DNA of 35,052 nt from Pelobium manganitolerans (GTDB taxonomy: Bacteria > Bacteroidota > Bacteroidia > Sphingobacteriales > Sphingobacteriaceae). Positions 25,313 to 31,430 of this stretch are shown piece by piece. Within the stretch, counting starts at the first letter, position 1. Each line of letters starts with the position of its first letter. The DNA is taken from assembly GCF_003609575.1 (NCBI RefSeq), contig NZ_MBTA01000007.1, positions 1-35,052 of the forward strand. The letters run 5' to 3'. The notes under the pieces were generated by a model, which was given only the letters and a program-made list of their open reading frames with translations, was not told where the DNA came from and did no database searches. Both the position numbers and the translations under genes were made by a program.

Positions 25313-25339
25313 GCCAAACACTTCCTTTCAAAGCCAATC
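25313..25339 (+). promoter_or_regulatory. GCCAAAC direct-repeat site upstream of the HTH pair
   Basis: GCCAAACACTTCC is followed 20 bp later by GCCAATC, matching the 298 copy at about 22 of 25 positions. A further unit, TGCCAAAAC, lies at 25351-25359. A -7-like TAATTTAG (25375-25382) follows, then the first HTH gene at 25409. The layout repeats that seen before traE. Confidence 0.42.
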
Positions 25340-25408
25340 AATACCAAAACTGCCAAAACTGCATTAAGCCTCTTTAATTTAGACTTCCACGGAAAAAACA
25401 AGCAAACT

Positions 25409-25720
25409 ATGGAAGTTATTGCAATACAAAAATCCGCATTGGACGAAATGAAGAATGAGCTATGGGAACTTTTGGAAATGACCGAAAATGTTGTACAGAA
25501 ATACACTCCGATTTTCAAAGAAGAAAAGTGGCTCGATAACCAGGAAGTGTGCCTGATGATGGATATTACCAAACGGACTTTGCAGACCTACAAGGACAAA
25601 GGCTTATTACCATATTCCAAACTGAACCGCAAGAATTATTACAAACGATCGGACGTACAGGCTTTACTCGAAGCCGGACAGCCGTACAATAACAATGACA
25701 ATGGATTTACTGACGAATGA
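25409..25720 (+). CDS. Helix-turn-helix (excisionase/MerR-type) protein 1
   Basis: The 103-residue protein has a helical N-terminus (1-40) and an HTH_17-like DNA-binding domain at about 41-88: WLDNQEVCLMMDITKRTLQTYKDKG, then a wing-like LPYSKLNRKNYYKRSDVQALLE. Such small proteins in Bacteroidetes elements are annotated as HTH or excisionase-like and act in excision or transfer control. It is a paralogue of the next gene, which it overlaps by 26 nt. The direct-repeat site upstream may be its own operator. Confidence 0.75.
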   Translation: MEVIAIQKSALDEMKNELWELLEMTENVVQKYTPIFKEEKWLDNQEVCLMMDITKRTLQTYKDKGLLPYSKLNRKNYYKRSDVQALLEAGQPYNNNDNGFTDE

Positions 25721-26000
25721 AGCCGAAGAAATCATCGCCCATCAGGAGATAATAATGCAGTTGAGAAACCGTATTGAAGAAATATTGAAAAACTACCGTC
25801 CTGTAATGAATGGAGAAATATACCTATCCGGCGAGGATATGTGCCGGTTATTGCATATCAGCAAACGGACTTTACAGCAGTACCGTGATGATAATATATT
25901 GCCATTTATACAGATTGGCGGAAAGATCATCTACAAGGAAAGTGATATCCTGACTATCTTGGAACAGAATTATATAGTCAATAAAACAGGCTTACGGTAA
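25695..26000 (+). CDS. Helix-turn-helix (excisionase/MerR-type) protein 2
   Basis: This 101-residue paralogue of the preceding protein has the same plan, with the HTH domain at about 42-90 (YLSGEDMCRLLHISKRTLQQYRDDN, then ILPFIQIGGKIIYKESDILTILE). The core ISKRTLQ.Y(R/K)D is shared with protein 1. The start is at 25695 or the in-frame ATG at 25701. The two proteins may act as a heterodimer or bind neighbouring sites, as the paired Xis proteins of other Bacteroidetes elements do; that is inference. Confidence 0.75.
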   Translation: MTMDLLTNEAEEIIAHQEIIMQLRNRIEEILKNYRPVMNGEIYLSGEDMCRLLHISKRTLQQYRDDNILPFIQIGGKIIYKESDILTILEQNYIVNKTGLR

Positions 26001-26041
26001 CCTTTTGTATCTTATATCTGTTCAAAAAGGAATGAGTTTAG

Positions 26042-26049
26042 TATATTTG
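26042..26049 (+). promoter_or_regulatory. -7 box (TATATTTG) for the structured leader and response regulator
   Basis: TATATTTG is a perfect TAnnTTTG match. Transcription would begin near 26056, giving a leader of about 215 nt before the ATG at 26272. No good -33 element was found. Confidence 0.5.
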
Positions 26050-26116
26050 CTATATAAAATATAGAATCTTAAAGTGTTTTTACTTTAAGTCCCACATTGA
26101 AAACTGGTAATTTTTA

Positions 26117-26179
26117 GACAACGGGACGATAAGGAAGAACGCTCATGCCATAGGCGTGGGCGCTCGCTTATTTGTTGTC
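26117..26179 (+). ncRNA. Strongly structured RNA leader (possible riboregulator)
   Basis: Three nested helices form one long hairpin: GACAAC (26117-26122) with GTTGTC (26174-26179), ATAAG (26129-26133) with CTTAT (26167-26171), and CGCTCATGCC (26140-26149) with GGCGTGGGCG (26153-26162) around a 3-nt loop. The last helix contains two G-U pairs that exist only on plus-strand RNA, so the structure fits an RNA made rightwards. A second hairpin, CCTGCGC with GTGCAGG (26218-26240), lies before the start codon. It matches no riboswitch I recognise. It may be an independent small RNA or a leader controlling the gene behind it. Confidence 0.55.
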
Positions 26180-26271
26180 GGGTATACCAGTACCTCAATG
26201 TGCGGTAAGTGTAGTTGCCTGCGCTTTCTTTTTGTGCAGGAAACTCCATTAACTCAAAATCTGACAATATT

Positions 26272-26655
26272 ATGGAAACTGGTACAGCACAACAAAAAAT
26301 CACTCTCGCATTTATCAACGACAAAAGCCCTATTTTAAATGGTATCTGCCAAGACCTTGTCGCTTCAGGAACTGAAGTCTTATTTCGTTCGGAAAGCATT
26401 GAAGATGGACTATCGCAATTGTTTTCATTGAATGAACTTCCCTATGTTTGCATTATTGACCTTGATTTTTACGACAAGAATGTGCTGACACAGCTTCAAG
26501 AATTGAGGACAAAATATCCAACCATAAAACTGATTGCTCATAGTGATATTGATGATGAGAAAGTAGGAAAGGCAATTTTAAATATAGGGTTTTCAAGTTA
26601 CCTTCTTGTTGGTAGTGATACTATGAATTTTAAGAAATTGATTTTCAACGCTTAA
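26272..26655 (+). CDS. Degenerate response-regulator receiver domain, no output domain
   Basis: This 127-residue protein starts at the ATG at 26272 after the structured leader. It has the receiver-domain layout ITLAFINDK (strand 1), YVCIIDLDF (strand 3) and IKLIAHSD (strand 4), then FSSYLLV (strand 5). The acid pair is Asn16-Asp17 instead of Asp-Asp; Asp63 stands at the phosphoacceptor position; the conserved Lys after strand 5 is replaced by Val113. No DNA-binding domain follows. It is therefore probably a stand-alone, phosphorylation-independent or partner-binding receiver. It lies in the regulatory block with the HTH pair, so a role in element control is likely. Confidence 0.65.
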   Translation: METGTAQQKITLAFINDKSPILNGICQDLVASGTEVLFRSESIEDGLSQLFSLNELPYVCIIDLDFYDKNVLTQLQELRTKYPTIKLIAHSDIDDEKVGKAILNIGFSSYLLVGSDTMNFKKLIFNA

Positions 26656-26657
26656 GA

Positions 26658-27509
26658 CTATATTTCATCTTCATCATCTCCATACCAGCTTGAAGTATCT
26701 ACATCGTAATCATCAACCTCAAACTTAGTGGATGGAAAATCATCATCGATTTGATAGCGTATCTTCGTTTCAAAAGGAAATGTTTCTGGCAAGTCTAATC
26801 CATCACCTTCACGTCTTTCTCTATTAGATCCATATTCAAGAATCACATGTAAATCTCCAAAGACTTCCACTACAATTTCATATTCATTAATTTCTGAAAT
26901 ATGATATTCTGACACCTCACTATATTCCAATGAATGATGAGGTGCGAGCCGATCAACATTCTCAAAAAAATTAGTTACAACGGATGATATCATATGCTCT
27001 TCAATATGTCCATCAAGGAATTGTTTAAGATCTTCACGATAGTTCTCAATTGTTTCTACTAAAGCAATGAAGGAGTTAAGTACATCTTGGCTCATACGCT
27101 CAACTTCAGAATCGCTAATATCGAACACCTCAGGATTAATATGAGTGTACTTGCTTAAAGTATTGATTGTTTCTTTTACCTCCTTTATCATGTCTTTAAG
27201 TTCGTCAACATCAAATCCCCAGCTATCTAATAAAGCGTCTTCTATTCCACCTTGAACTGCGTATTTAATCCTTTGGTTTCTTGTAGGCTTTCCGTCAGTA
27301 GTTTCGGGACTAAACCAAACACAATTTTTCACACGTTCTTCAGGTGCAAGGTTATATAAAAAATGTCGTGATAACTCCCTTATAGAGTATGCAAAATTAT
27401 TAAAGCGAAGTTTGTTTGTTCGATCATTTAGGCTAGCAAGTGAAGCTTCAAATAAATCCTGTTCAAATTGATTTGATAATAATTGCTTTATTTTTTCTGC
27501 TTTTTCCAT
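26658..27509 (-). CDS. Predicted pPIWI-associating nuclease family protein
   Basis: The 283-residue protein starts at the ATG at 27509, 27 nt downstream of a perfect -7 box, rather than at the upstream ATG. It opens EKIKQLLSNQFEQDLFEASLASL, followed by RFNNFAYSIRELSRHFLYNLAPEE, KNCVWF, TRNQRIKYAVQGG and ETINTLSKYTHI (to about residue 145). I recall this pattern from the predicted pPIWI-associating nuclease families. The C-terminal part is strand-rich and acidic, ending DDEDEI. Active-site residues cannot be assigned with certainty. No Argonaute/pPIWI gene is present in the window, so it acts alone or with an unlinked partner. Its stop is 2 nt from the convergent response-regulator gene. Confidence 0.55.
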   Translation of the reverse strand: MEKAEKIKQLLSNQFEQDLFEASLASLNDRTNKLRFNNFAYSIRELSRHFLYNLAPEERVKNCVWFSPETTDGKPTRNQRIKYAVQGGIEDALLDSWGFDVDELKDMIKEVKETINTLSKYTHINPEVFDISDSEVERMSQDVLNSFIALVETIENYREDLKQFLDGHIEEHMISSVVTNFFENVDRLAPHHSLEYSEVSEYHISEINEYEIVVEVFGDLHVILEYGSNRERREGDGLDLPETFPFETKIRYQIDDDFPSTKFEVDDYDVDTSSWYGDDEDEI

Positions 27510-27535
27510 ATTGTCTATTTTATTTAGGATATAGT

Positions 27536-27543
27536 CAAATTTA
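27536..27543 (-). promoter_or_regulatory. -7 box of the predicted nuclease gene
   Basis: On the minus strand this reads TAAATTTG, a perfect TAnnTTTG match, 26 bp before the ATG at 27509. It supports that start. A -33 element is not clear. Confidence 0.5.
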
Positions 27544-27604
27544 AAAAATAATATGGCGCGATTTTTAATGTGACGATAAAATCTAATCATGCGACGTTCT
27601 TTTG

Positions 27605-27830
27605 CTTCTTTTCTTTGGTCGCTGTGTGAAAAGAAAAGAAGTCAGTGCTAAATACAACAAATGGGATACTAAATATCCCAAGCAAAAACTCGCAACCTGT
27701 TTGGTAAAATGTAAGGAAAGGGAATTGTGTAGTGGTGCATTTTGACAAGGGGGTTGCACCTATTCTAAATGCAAAAATGCGTTTCCGACCAAAGTGAGGA
27801 ATTGCATTTTTGCCCGCCCGATTTTTCGGG
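27605..27830. repeat. Intergenic region with four inverted repeats
   Basis: The region between the nuclease promoter and the end of the PRTRC operon holds no gene. It has a 12-bp perfect inverted repeat (CTTCTTTTCTTT at 27605-27616 with its complement at 27630-27641), GGTGCA/TGCACC (27734-27739/27755-27760), a 10-bp perfect repeat GCAAAAATGC/GCATTTTTGC (27771-27780/27804-27813) and CCCGA/TCGGG (27817-27830). The right-hand hairpins probably end the leftward PRTRC transcript. A 20-codon open frame (27589-27651) across the first repeat could be a gene remnant. Confidence 0.5.
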
Positions 27831-28640
27831 TCAGGCGACTTTTATCGGGTGGGTACGGAAATCTTTCAGATTATGAAAAAATCCCTTGTATTCGGTCATT
27901 CCTCTGCGGAATAAGTTCCACAATAAGGAACAACCCATTTGTGTCAATGAGGAATTGATAAACAAGTCCTGGTATTCCAATGCTTCGGCAAGGGAGCAAC
28001 TTGGCGTGTTGTCTTCTTGTTCGGATTGCTTCAGCAATTCGCCAAATTCATCGGTAACAAATGGCAGGCTTGCCACCGTTTGGTATTTCTCGGAATTGGG
28101 TTGCTTTATCTCTCCGATAGTAGATAGTAGCACTTGTCCTGTATGCTGGCTGTTGCCAAAGTCTAACCAATATTTCGGCTCATCTTGATAGTGTCTGCGG
28201 TAACTTAGTTCTTTCAGAATTTCAGCAACGCCAAACCTCGCCTGTACATTATCCACACAAGTAATGGTAATGATTGCCCTTGCTTTTTCGGGCATTCTCC
28301 CAAACTTGTCCTTTTCAAATTTTATCGTTTCGGCTTTCCAATTTGTACCCGCCCAACGGTTGCAACGATTGATCAAGGCAACGGATTTGTATAATCCTGT
28401 TTCACTTTCTGCAAAACGCTGTCTGCCTAAATTAGCACTCGTGATAACATCATCATCCCAAAGGCGGACTTGCAACCCTGCGTGTCCTAATGCTATCAAA
28501 CTTTCGTTTATTTCCATTAAAGCGGTCAATACTTTTGAGCCTGTGCCACCTGCTCCGATAAGGTTTACCGAAATCGGGTTTGTCGGATTGAGCAGATAAT
28601 TGTCCGTAAAATGGATTGCTGTTTTTGCTGTATTCATCAC
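27831..28640 (-). CDS. PRTRC system ThiF family protein (E1-like)
   Basis: This 269-residue E1-like adenylating enzyme has the nucleotide motif GAGGTG at 29-34, the acidic strand end LWDDDVITSANLGRQRF (about 60-76, with the conserved Arg in GRQR) and ITCVDN at about 126-131. Cys215 in TPSCSLAEAL lies where a crossover-loop catalytic Cys would be expected. In the PRTRC cassette (ParB-related, ThiF-related) it is encoded next to protein B, with which its gene overlaps by 4 nt. Known families put an E2-like protein (B) and a small Ubl (C) in this cassette, so it probably activates protein C. The biological target is unknown. Confidence 0.85.
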   Translation of the reverse strand: MMNTAKTAIHFTDNYLLNPTNPISVNLIGAGGTGSKVLTALMEINESLIALGHAGLQVRLWDDDVITSANLGRQRFAESETGLYKSVALINRCNRWAGTNWKAETIKFEKDKFGRMPEKARAIITITCVDNVQARFGVAEILKELSYRRHYQDEPKYWLDFGNSQHTGQVLLSTIGEIKQPNSEKYQTVASLPFVTDEFGELLKQSEQEDNTPSCSLAEALEYQDLFINSSLTQMGCSLLWNLFRRGMTEYKGFFHNLKDFRTHPIKVA

Positions 28641-29356
28641 AATAGATTTTTAAGGGTTTTGTTATTCTTTTTTAATACTTCTTTAGGAAAGGGTTTGTCT
28701 GTGTTGATAAGGTCTTTCCAAAGGTTTACAATGTTTTTTTTCGTCAAGTTTTCGCATAATGAATGGCTGAAATAGGAATTGAAAAAATAATGTTCCCAAG
28801 CCTGTATAAATTCCTCAACCGAAGCCGAATTTTTAATGTCAATACTAACAGTACCCATACATACGTTGCCTTTTTCGTAGATATTGAAAAATGGGACGTA
28901 ATGCAATGGCGTTTTCTCGGTAGGTCTTCTGTCGCTTGCCAAAGCAAATACCGTAAGACTGCTTTTGCTCGCTAACCAAAGCATTGGCGGTACTTGTGCC
29001 TTTCCGTTGGGTATGCCCAAACTATCCACAAAATATATCTGCCTTTGCTGTGTTTTGGTGTACCATAGCACCGTACCTTTTTCGCTCGGATTAATATGCA
29101 GAATGTTGGTAGGCAAAATTCCCTTTGGCTTTAAAAAGGCTGTGTTTTTTTCTTCATCCGTCTGTAAAGCCTTTGCCAAAATGTTAGCTTCTTTTACTGT
29201 CAGTGGGTGGGCATTTATAGGCGTTCCATTGCTATCCATATCAAAATGCTCCACGTACATATCGGTATCTGTTCCTTTGGCTTCGTAGAAAACCAAAGCA
29301 GATTTTGGGTGGTACAATGTTCCGAAATGGTCTGTTATATCTGTTGTTGTGTTCAT
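28637..29356 (-). CDS. PRTRC system protein B (E2-like)
   Basis: The 239-residue protein has the PRTRC-B pattern: TVLWYTK near 95, PPMLWLASKSSLTVFALASDRRPTEKTPLHYVPFFNIY.. near 123-160, then GNVCMGTVSID. Cys166 in GNVCMG sits where the proposed catalytic Cys of the prokaryotic E2-like family D would be. I therefore read it as the E2-like partner of the neighbouring E1-like ThiF protein; catalysis is not shown. Its gene overlaps both neighbours by 4 nt (ATGA), so the operon is translationally coupled. Confidence 0.78.
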   Translation of the reverse strand: MNTTTDITDHFGTLYHPKSALVFYEAKGTDTDMYVEHFDMDSNGTPINAHPLTVKEANILAKALQTDEEKNTAFLKPKGILPTNILHINPSEKGTVLWYTKTQQRQIYFVDSLGIPNGKAQVPPMLWLASKSSLTVFALASDRRPTEKTPLHYVPFFNIYEKGNVCMGTVSIDIKNSASVEEFIQAWEHYFFNSYFSHSLCENLTKKNIVNLWKDLINTDKPFPKEVLKKNNKTLKNLL

Positions 29357-29586
29357 TTTTCTATCGTTTTGTATTCGTATAATAATCCACTCAAATCATT
29401 TAATAAATCAAACAAACGGTTCTCAAAATCGAGGTTGGCTGTTGGTATTTCGCTTCCGTCAAATTGCTTGGAAATAGTTGGCTCTTCCATTGCTCCGTAC
29501 TCGTTAAATTCATTGTTGATTGTATCTGAAAGGCTTTCGTATAACCAGCCTTTAGTATCTGCAATAAATGAAATGTACTTTTCCAT
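29353..29586 (-). CDS. Small acidic protein of the PRTRC operon, unknown
   Basis: The 77-residue protein is acidic and helical (FIADTKGWLYESLSDTINNEF; NRLFDLLNDLSGLLYEY). I do not recognise it. It lies 5 nt after the PRTRC F-like gene and overlaps gene B by 4 nt, so it belongs to the cassette. It may be a structural or regulatory subunit. Confidence 0.6.
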   Translation of the reverse strand: MEKYISFIADTKGWLYESLSDTINNEFNEYGAMEEPTISKQFDGSEIPTANLDFENRLFDLLNDLSGLLYEYKTIEK

Positions 29587-29591
29587 TCCGA

Positions 29592-30515
29592 TTATTTCAT
29601 TCTCGTCATTATCATAAGGTCTTTTTCGGGCAATGTTGCGTTTCTGAAAATATTTTCGCTTGGATATTCAGTATAAAGGGCAAACGCATTGCGAGCAATT
29701 TTCCAACATTCGCTATCGAACGTATCAACACTTTTAAATCGGTTCAAACGCTTTTCAAATACCTTTAGATTGATGAGGTTGAATAACTTCTGTTCCACCT
29801 TATCGCCAATGTATTCGGCATTTCTCAACTCACGTTTGTTGGTTTCGGTTTCTGCCGTTTCCTCGTCCTGTTCAACCCAATCGTTCATCATTTCGTAAAG
29901 CCAATACAAATAACTTTCTTCTTGTCTGTAATAGGGAATTTGGGCAATGTGGTACAGATAACTGCATACTGATAGTAAAAGCTGTGCGGTCTTTTTACGC
30001 TTCTGGTCTTTGAGTATTTGAAAGAGTGGCACAACTGGAATGTAATACAAGGTTGTACCTGTGTTGTACCGTTCCTCACTTGTAAAGTAGGTTTTCTTGC
30101 TATCCTGTATCAATTTAAAACCTTCCCAATTGATATTGGTACGTTTTACTTTGGTTTCCATATCCCACATAGACAATACTATATTGTATGGAAACTCAAA
30201 ATCTTGGGTCTGCATTGGCTCAATGCTGTGATGCTCGGCAAGTTTGGAAAGGGACTTGTGAAAATCCCTCTCCGTTTTCTGACAAGCCTGTACGGATTTT
30301 GCTGTTTTCAGTTTTGGCAGAAACGTACACTTTAAAATACCATTGGTAGCATTGCTATCGGTACGGACTTCTGCTTGTCTTTCTGCACTTGGTTTGCATC
30401 CTTTGGTCTTTGCATCCAATTGGCAAACTCGCCCAACTGTCGGTGCAATTGCCGTTGTCGTTTCTGTTCGGGTATGCTGATAGTTCCCGATATGATGTTG
30501 CGTTGCATAATTCAT
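29592..30515 (-). CDS. PRTRC-associated protein, possibly PRTRC protein F
   Basis: The 307-residue protein has a low-complexity, basic N-terminus (about 1-60), then a mixed region and a helical C-terminal half with LLLSVCSYLYHIAQIPYYRQEESYLYWLYEMMNDWVEQ near 180-215 and KVFEKRLNRFKSVDTFD near 250. Its place between protein C and protein B fits PRTRC protein F, but sequence recognition is weak. The leader carries CCAAAATTTT before the ATG, an element repeated before the other genes of this operon. No signal peptide or catalytic motif is seen. Confidence 0.5.
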   Translation of the reverse strand: MNYATQHHIGNYQHTRTETTTAIAPTVGRVCQLDAKTKGCKPSAERQAEVRTDSNATNGILKCTFLPKLKTAKSVQACQKTERDFHKSLSKLAEHHSIEPMQTQDFEFPYNIVLSMWDMETKVKRTNINWEGFKLIQDSKKTYFTSEERYNTGTTLYYIPVVPLFQILKDQKRKKTAQLLLSVCSYLYHIAQIPYYRQEESYLYWLYEMMNDWVEQDEETAETETNKRELRNAEYIGDKVEQKLFNLINLKVFEKRLNRFKSVDTFDSECWKIARNAFALYTEYPSENIFRNATLPEKDLMIMTRMK

Positions 30516-30532
30516 CGTTTTAAAATTTTGGT

Positions 30533-30751
30533 TTAACCTTTCGTACCCATTACGCTCTCAAATTTGTACTCGACTGCATCATCTTTTATTTGTGGTGCTG
30601 ATACTTTTGCGGTTGTCAAAATCGGGTACATATTGGCGTAAAAATTCATTACGGCTTCCACGCTCCAACGTGGTTCGGGGTCGGTCAGTCTGATGTCCTG
30701 TCCTTTATCTTTGAGTATGAAAACTCGCTCTAATTGCGTTGCTAATAACAT
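30533..30751 (-). CDS. PRTRC system protein C (ubiquitin-like)
   Basis: This 72-residue protein (LERVFILKDKGQDIRLTDPEPRWSVEAVMNFYANMYPILTTAKV..) matches PRTRC protein C, a family grouped with prokaryotic ubiquitin-like beta-grasp proteins. It ends in VMGTKG, so the carboxy-terminal residue is Gly, as required for activation by an E1. Cassette neighbours are the E1-like ThiF and the E2-like B. I infer that it is the protein modifier of this system; attachment to targets has not been shown. Confidence 0.8.
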   Translation of the reverse strand: MLLATQLERVFILKDKGQDIRLTDPEPRWSVEAVMNFYANMYPILTTAKVSAPQIKDDAVEYKFESVMGTKG

Positions 30752-30778
30752 AACTTTCTGATTTTGGGGTTAACACTT

Positions 30779-31378
30779 TTATTCTTCTTCGTCCGCTTCA
30801 TCAATAGGATAATCGGCAGTAACTGCTTCCTCTGGCGATTCATGTGGTGCTTCTTCCATTGTTCCGAAAAGGCTCGGTGTGGCAAACTTGTCGGATAATG
30901 ATGTTTTGCGTTTGCGTATCTCGTCCGCTTTTTCGGGAAACTCCGTTATATCGGGTACTTTCATCCACGCTTCACGGAACTTACCCTCTTTCTCCAACTC
31001 GTCAGCCTTTACTATAGCATCTTTAAATTTCTTGTCTTTGGCTTCTTTTTCCTTTTTCTCCTTTTCGGCTTTTTCTTTCTCGATTGCCGATTGTTTTTTA
31101 ACTTCTTCCAATTGCTTTAAGAATTTTTCCATATCCACCATTAAGCCTGATATTTTTTGTATAGGTTTGGTAATCTGTTCAAAAAATCCCTCGTCAAACT
31201 CTTGGGGCGTGGCGTTAAATGTCAATGGGGGAATACCGTTTTTGGCACTATCTCCGCATTGTTCGTTGTTAAGCAATACTGTTACGATTAGGTTGCTTTC
31301 TATTCCTTTTGAAATGTTCAGTTGTAATACTCCTGTAAAGTCCAACTGCTGTATCTGGTTGAAAAAATTTGTATTCAT
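30779..31378 (-). CDS. PRTRC system protein E
   Basis: The 199-residue protein opens FFNQIQQLDFTGVLQLNISK, typical of PRTRC protein E, with a strand-rich first 80 residues, a Lys/Glu coiled coil at about 85-135 and an acidic tail ending DEADEEE. The function is unknown. It lies between the DUF932 gene and gene C, with a stable hairpin in the leader just ahead of its ATG (31395-31422 on the minus strand). Confidence 0.78.
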   Translation of the reverse strand: MNTNFFNQIQQLDFTGVLQLNISKGIESNLIVTVLLNNEQCGDSAKNGIPPLTFNATPQEFDEGFFEQITKPIQKISGLMVDMEKFLKQLEEVKKQSAIEKEKAEKEKKEKEAKDKKFKDAIVKADELEKEGKFREAWMKVPDITEFPEKADEIRKRKTSLSDKFATPSLFGTMEEAPHESPEEAVTADYPIDEADEEE

Positions 31379-31394
31379 TGTTATGAAATTTTGT

Positions 31395-31422
31395 AGGCTA
31401 CCACCGATTAAGGCGGTAGCCT
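31395..31422 (-). other. Intercistronic hairpin before the PRTRC E gene
   Basis: On the minus strand AGGCTACCGCC pairs with GGTGGTAGCCT (11 bp with one G-U) around a 6-nt loop, 16 nt upstream of the E start codon. The G-U pair exists only on minus-strand RNA, so it fits a structure in the operon mRNA. No T-run follows, so it is more likely an attenuating, processing or stabilising element than a terminator. Confidence 0.5.
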
Positions 31423-31430
31423 GTTGTTAT

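Noticed and set aside
26156-26338. 60-codon plus-strand frame in the leader
   Set aside because: It overlaps the receiver-domain gene out of frame and has no recognisable pattern.
26085-26399. 104-codon open frame on the minus strand across the structured leader
   Set aside because: It overlaps the leader and the response-regulator gene. The G-U pairs and the -7 box support plus-strand RNA, and a reading frame in conserved RNA is expected by chance.
27510-27590. Longer start for the predicted nuclease gene
   Set aside because: The perfect -7 box lies inside this extension, and the family pattern starts after the ATG at 27509.
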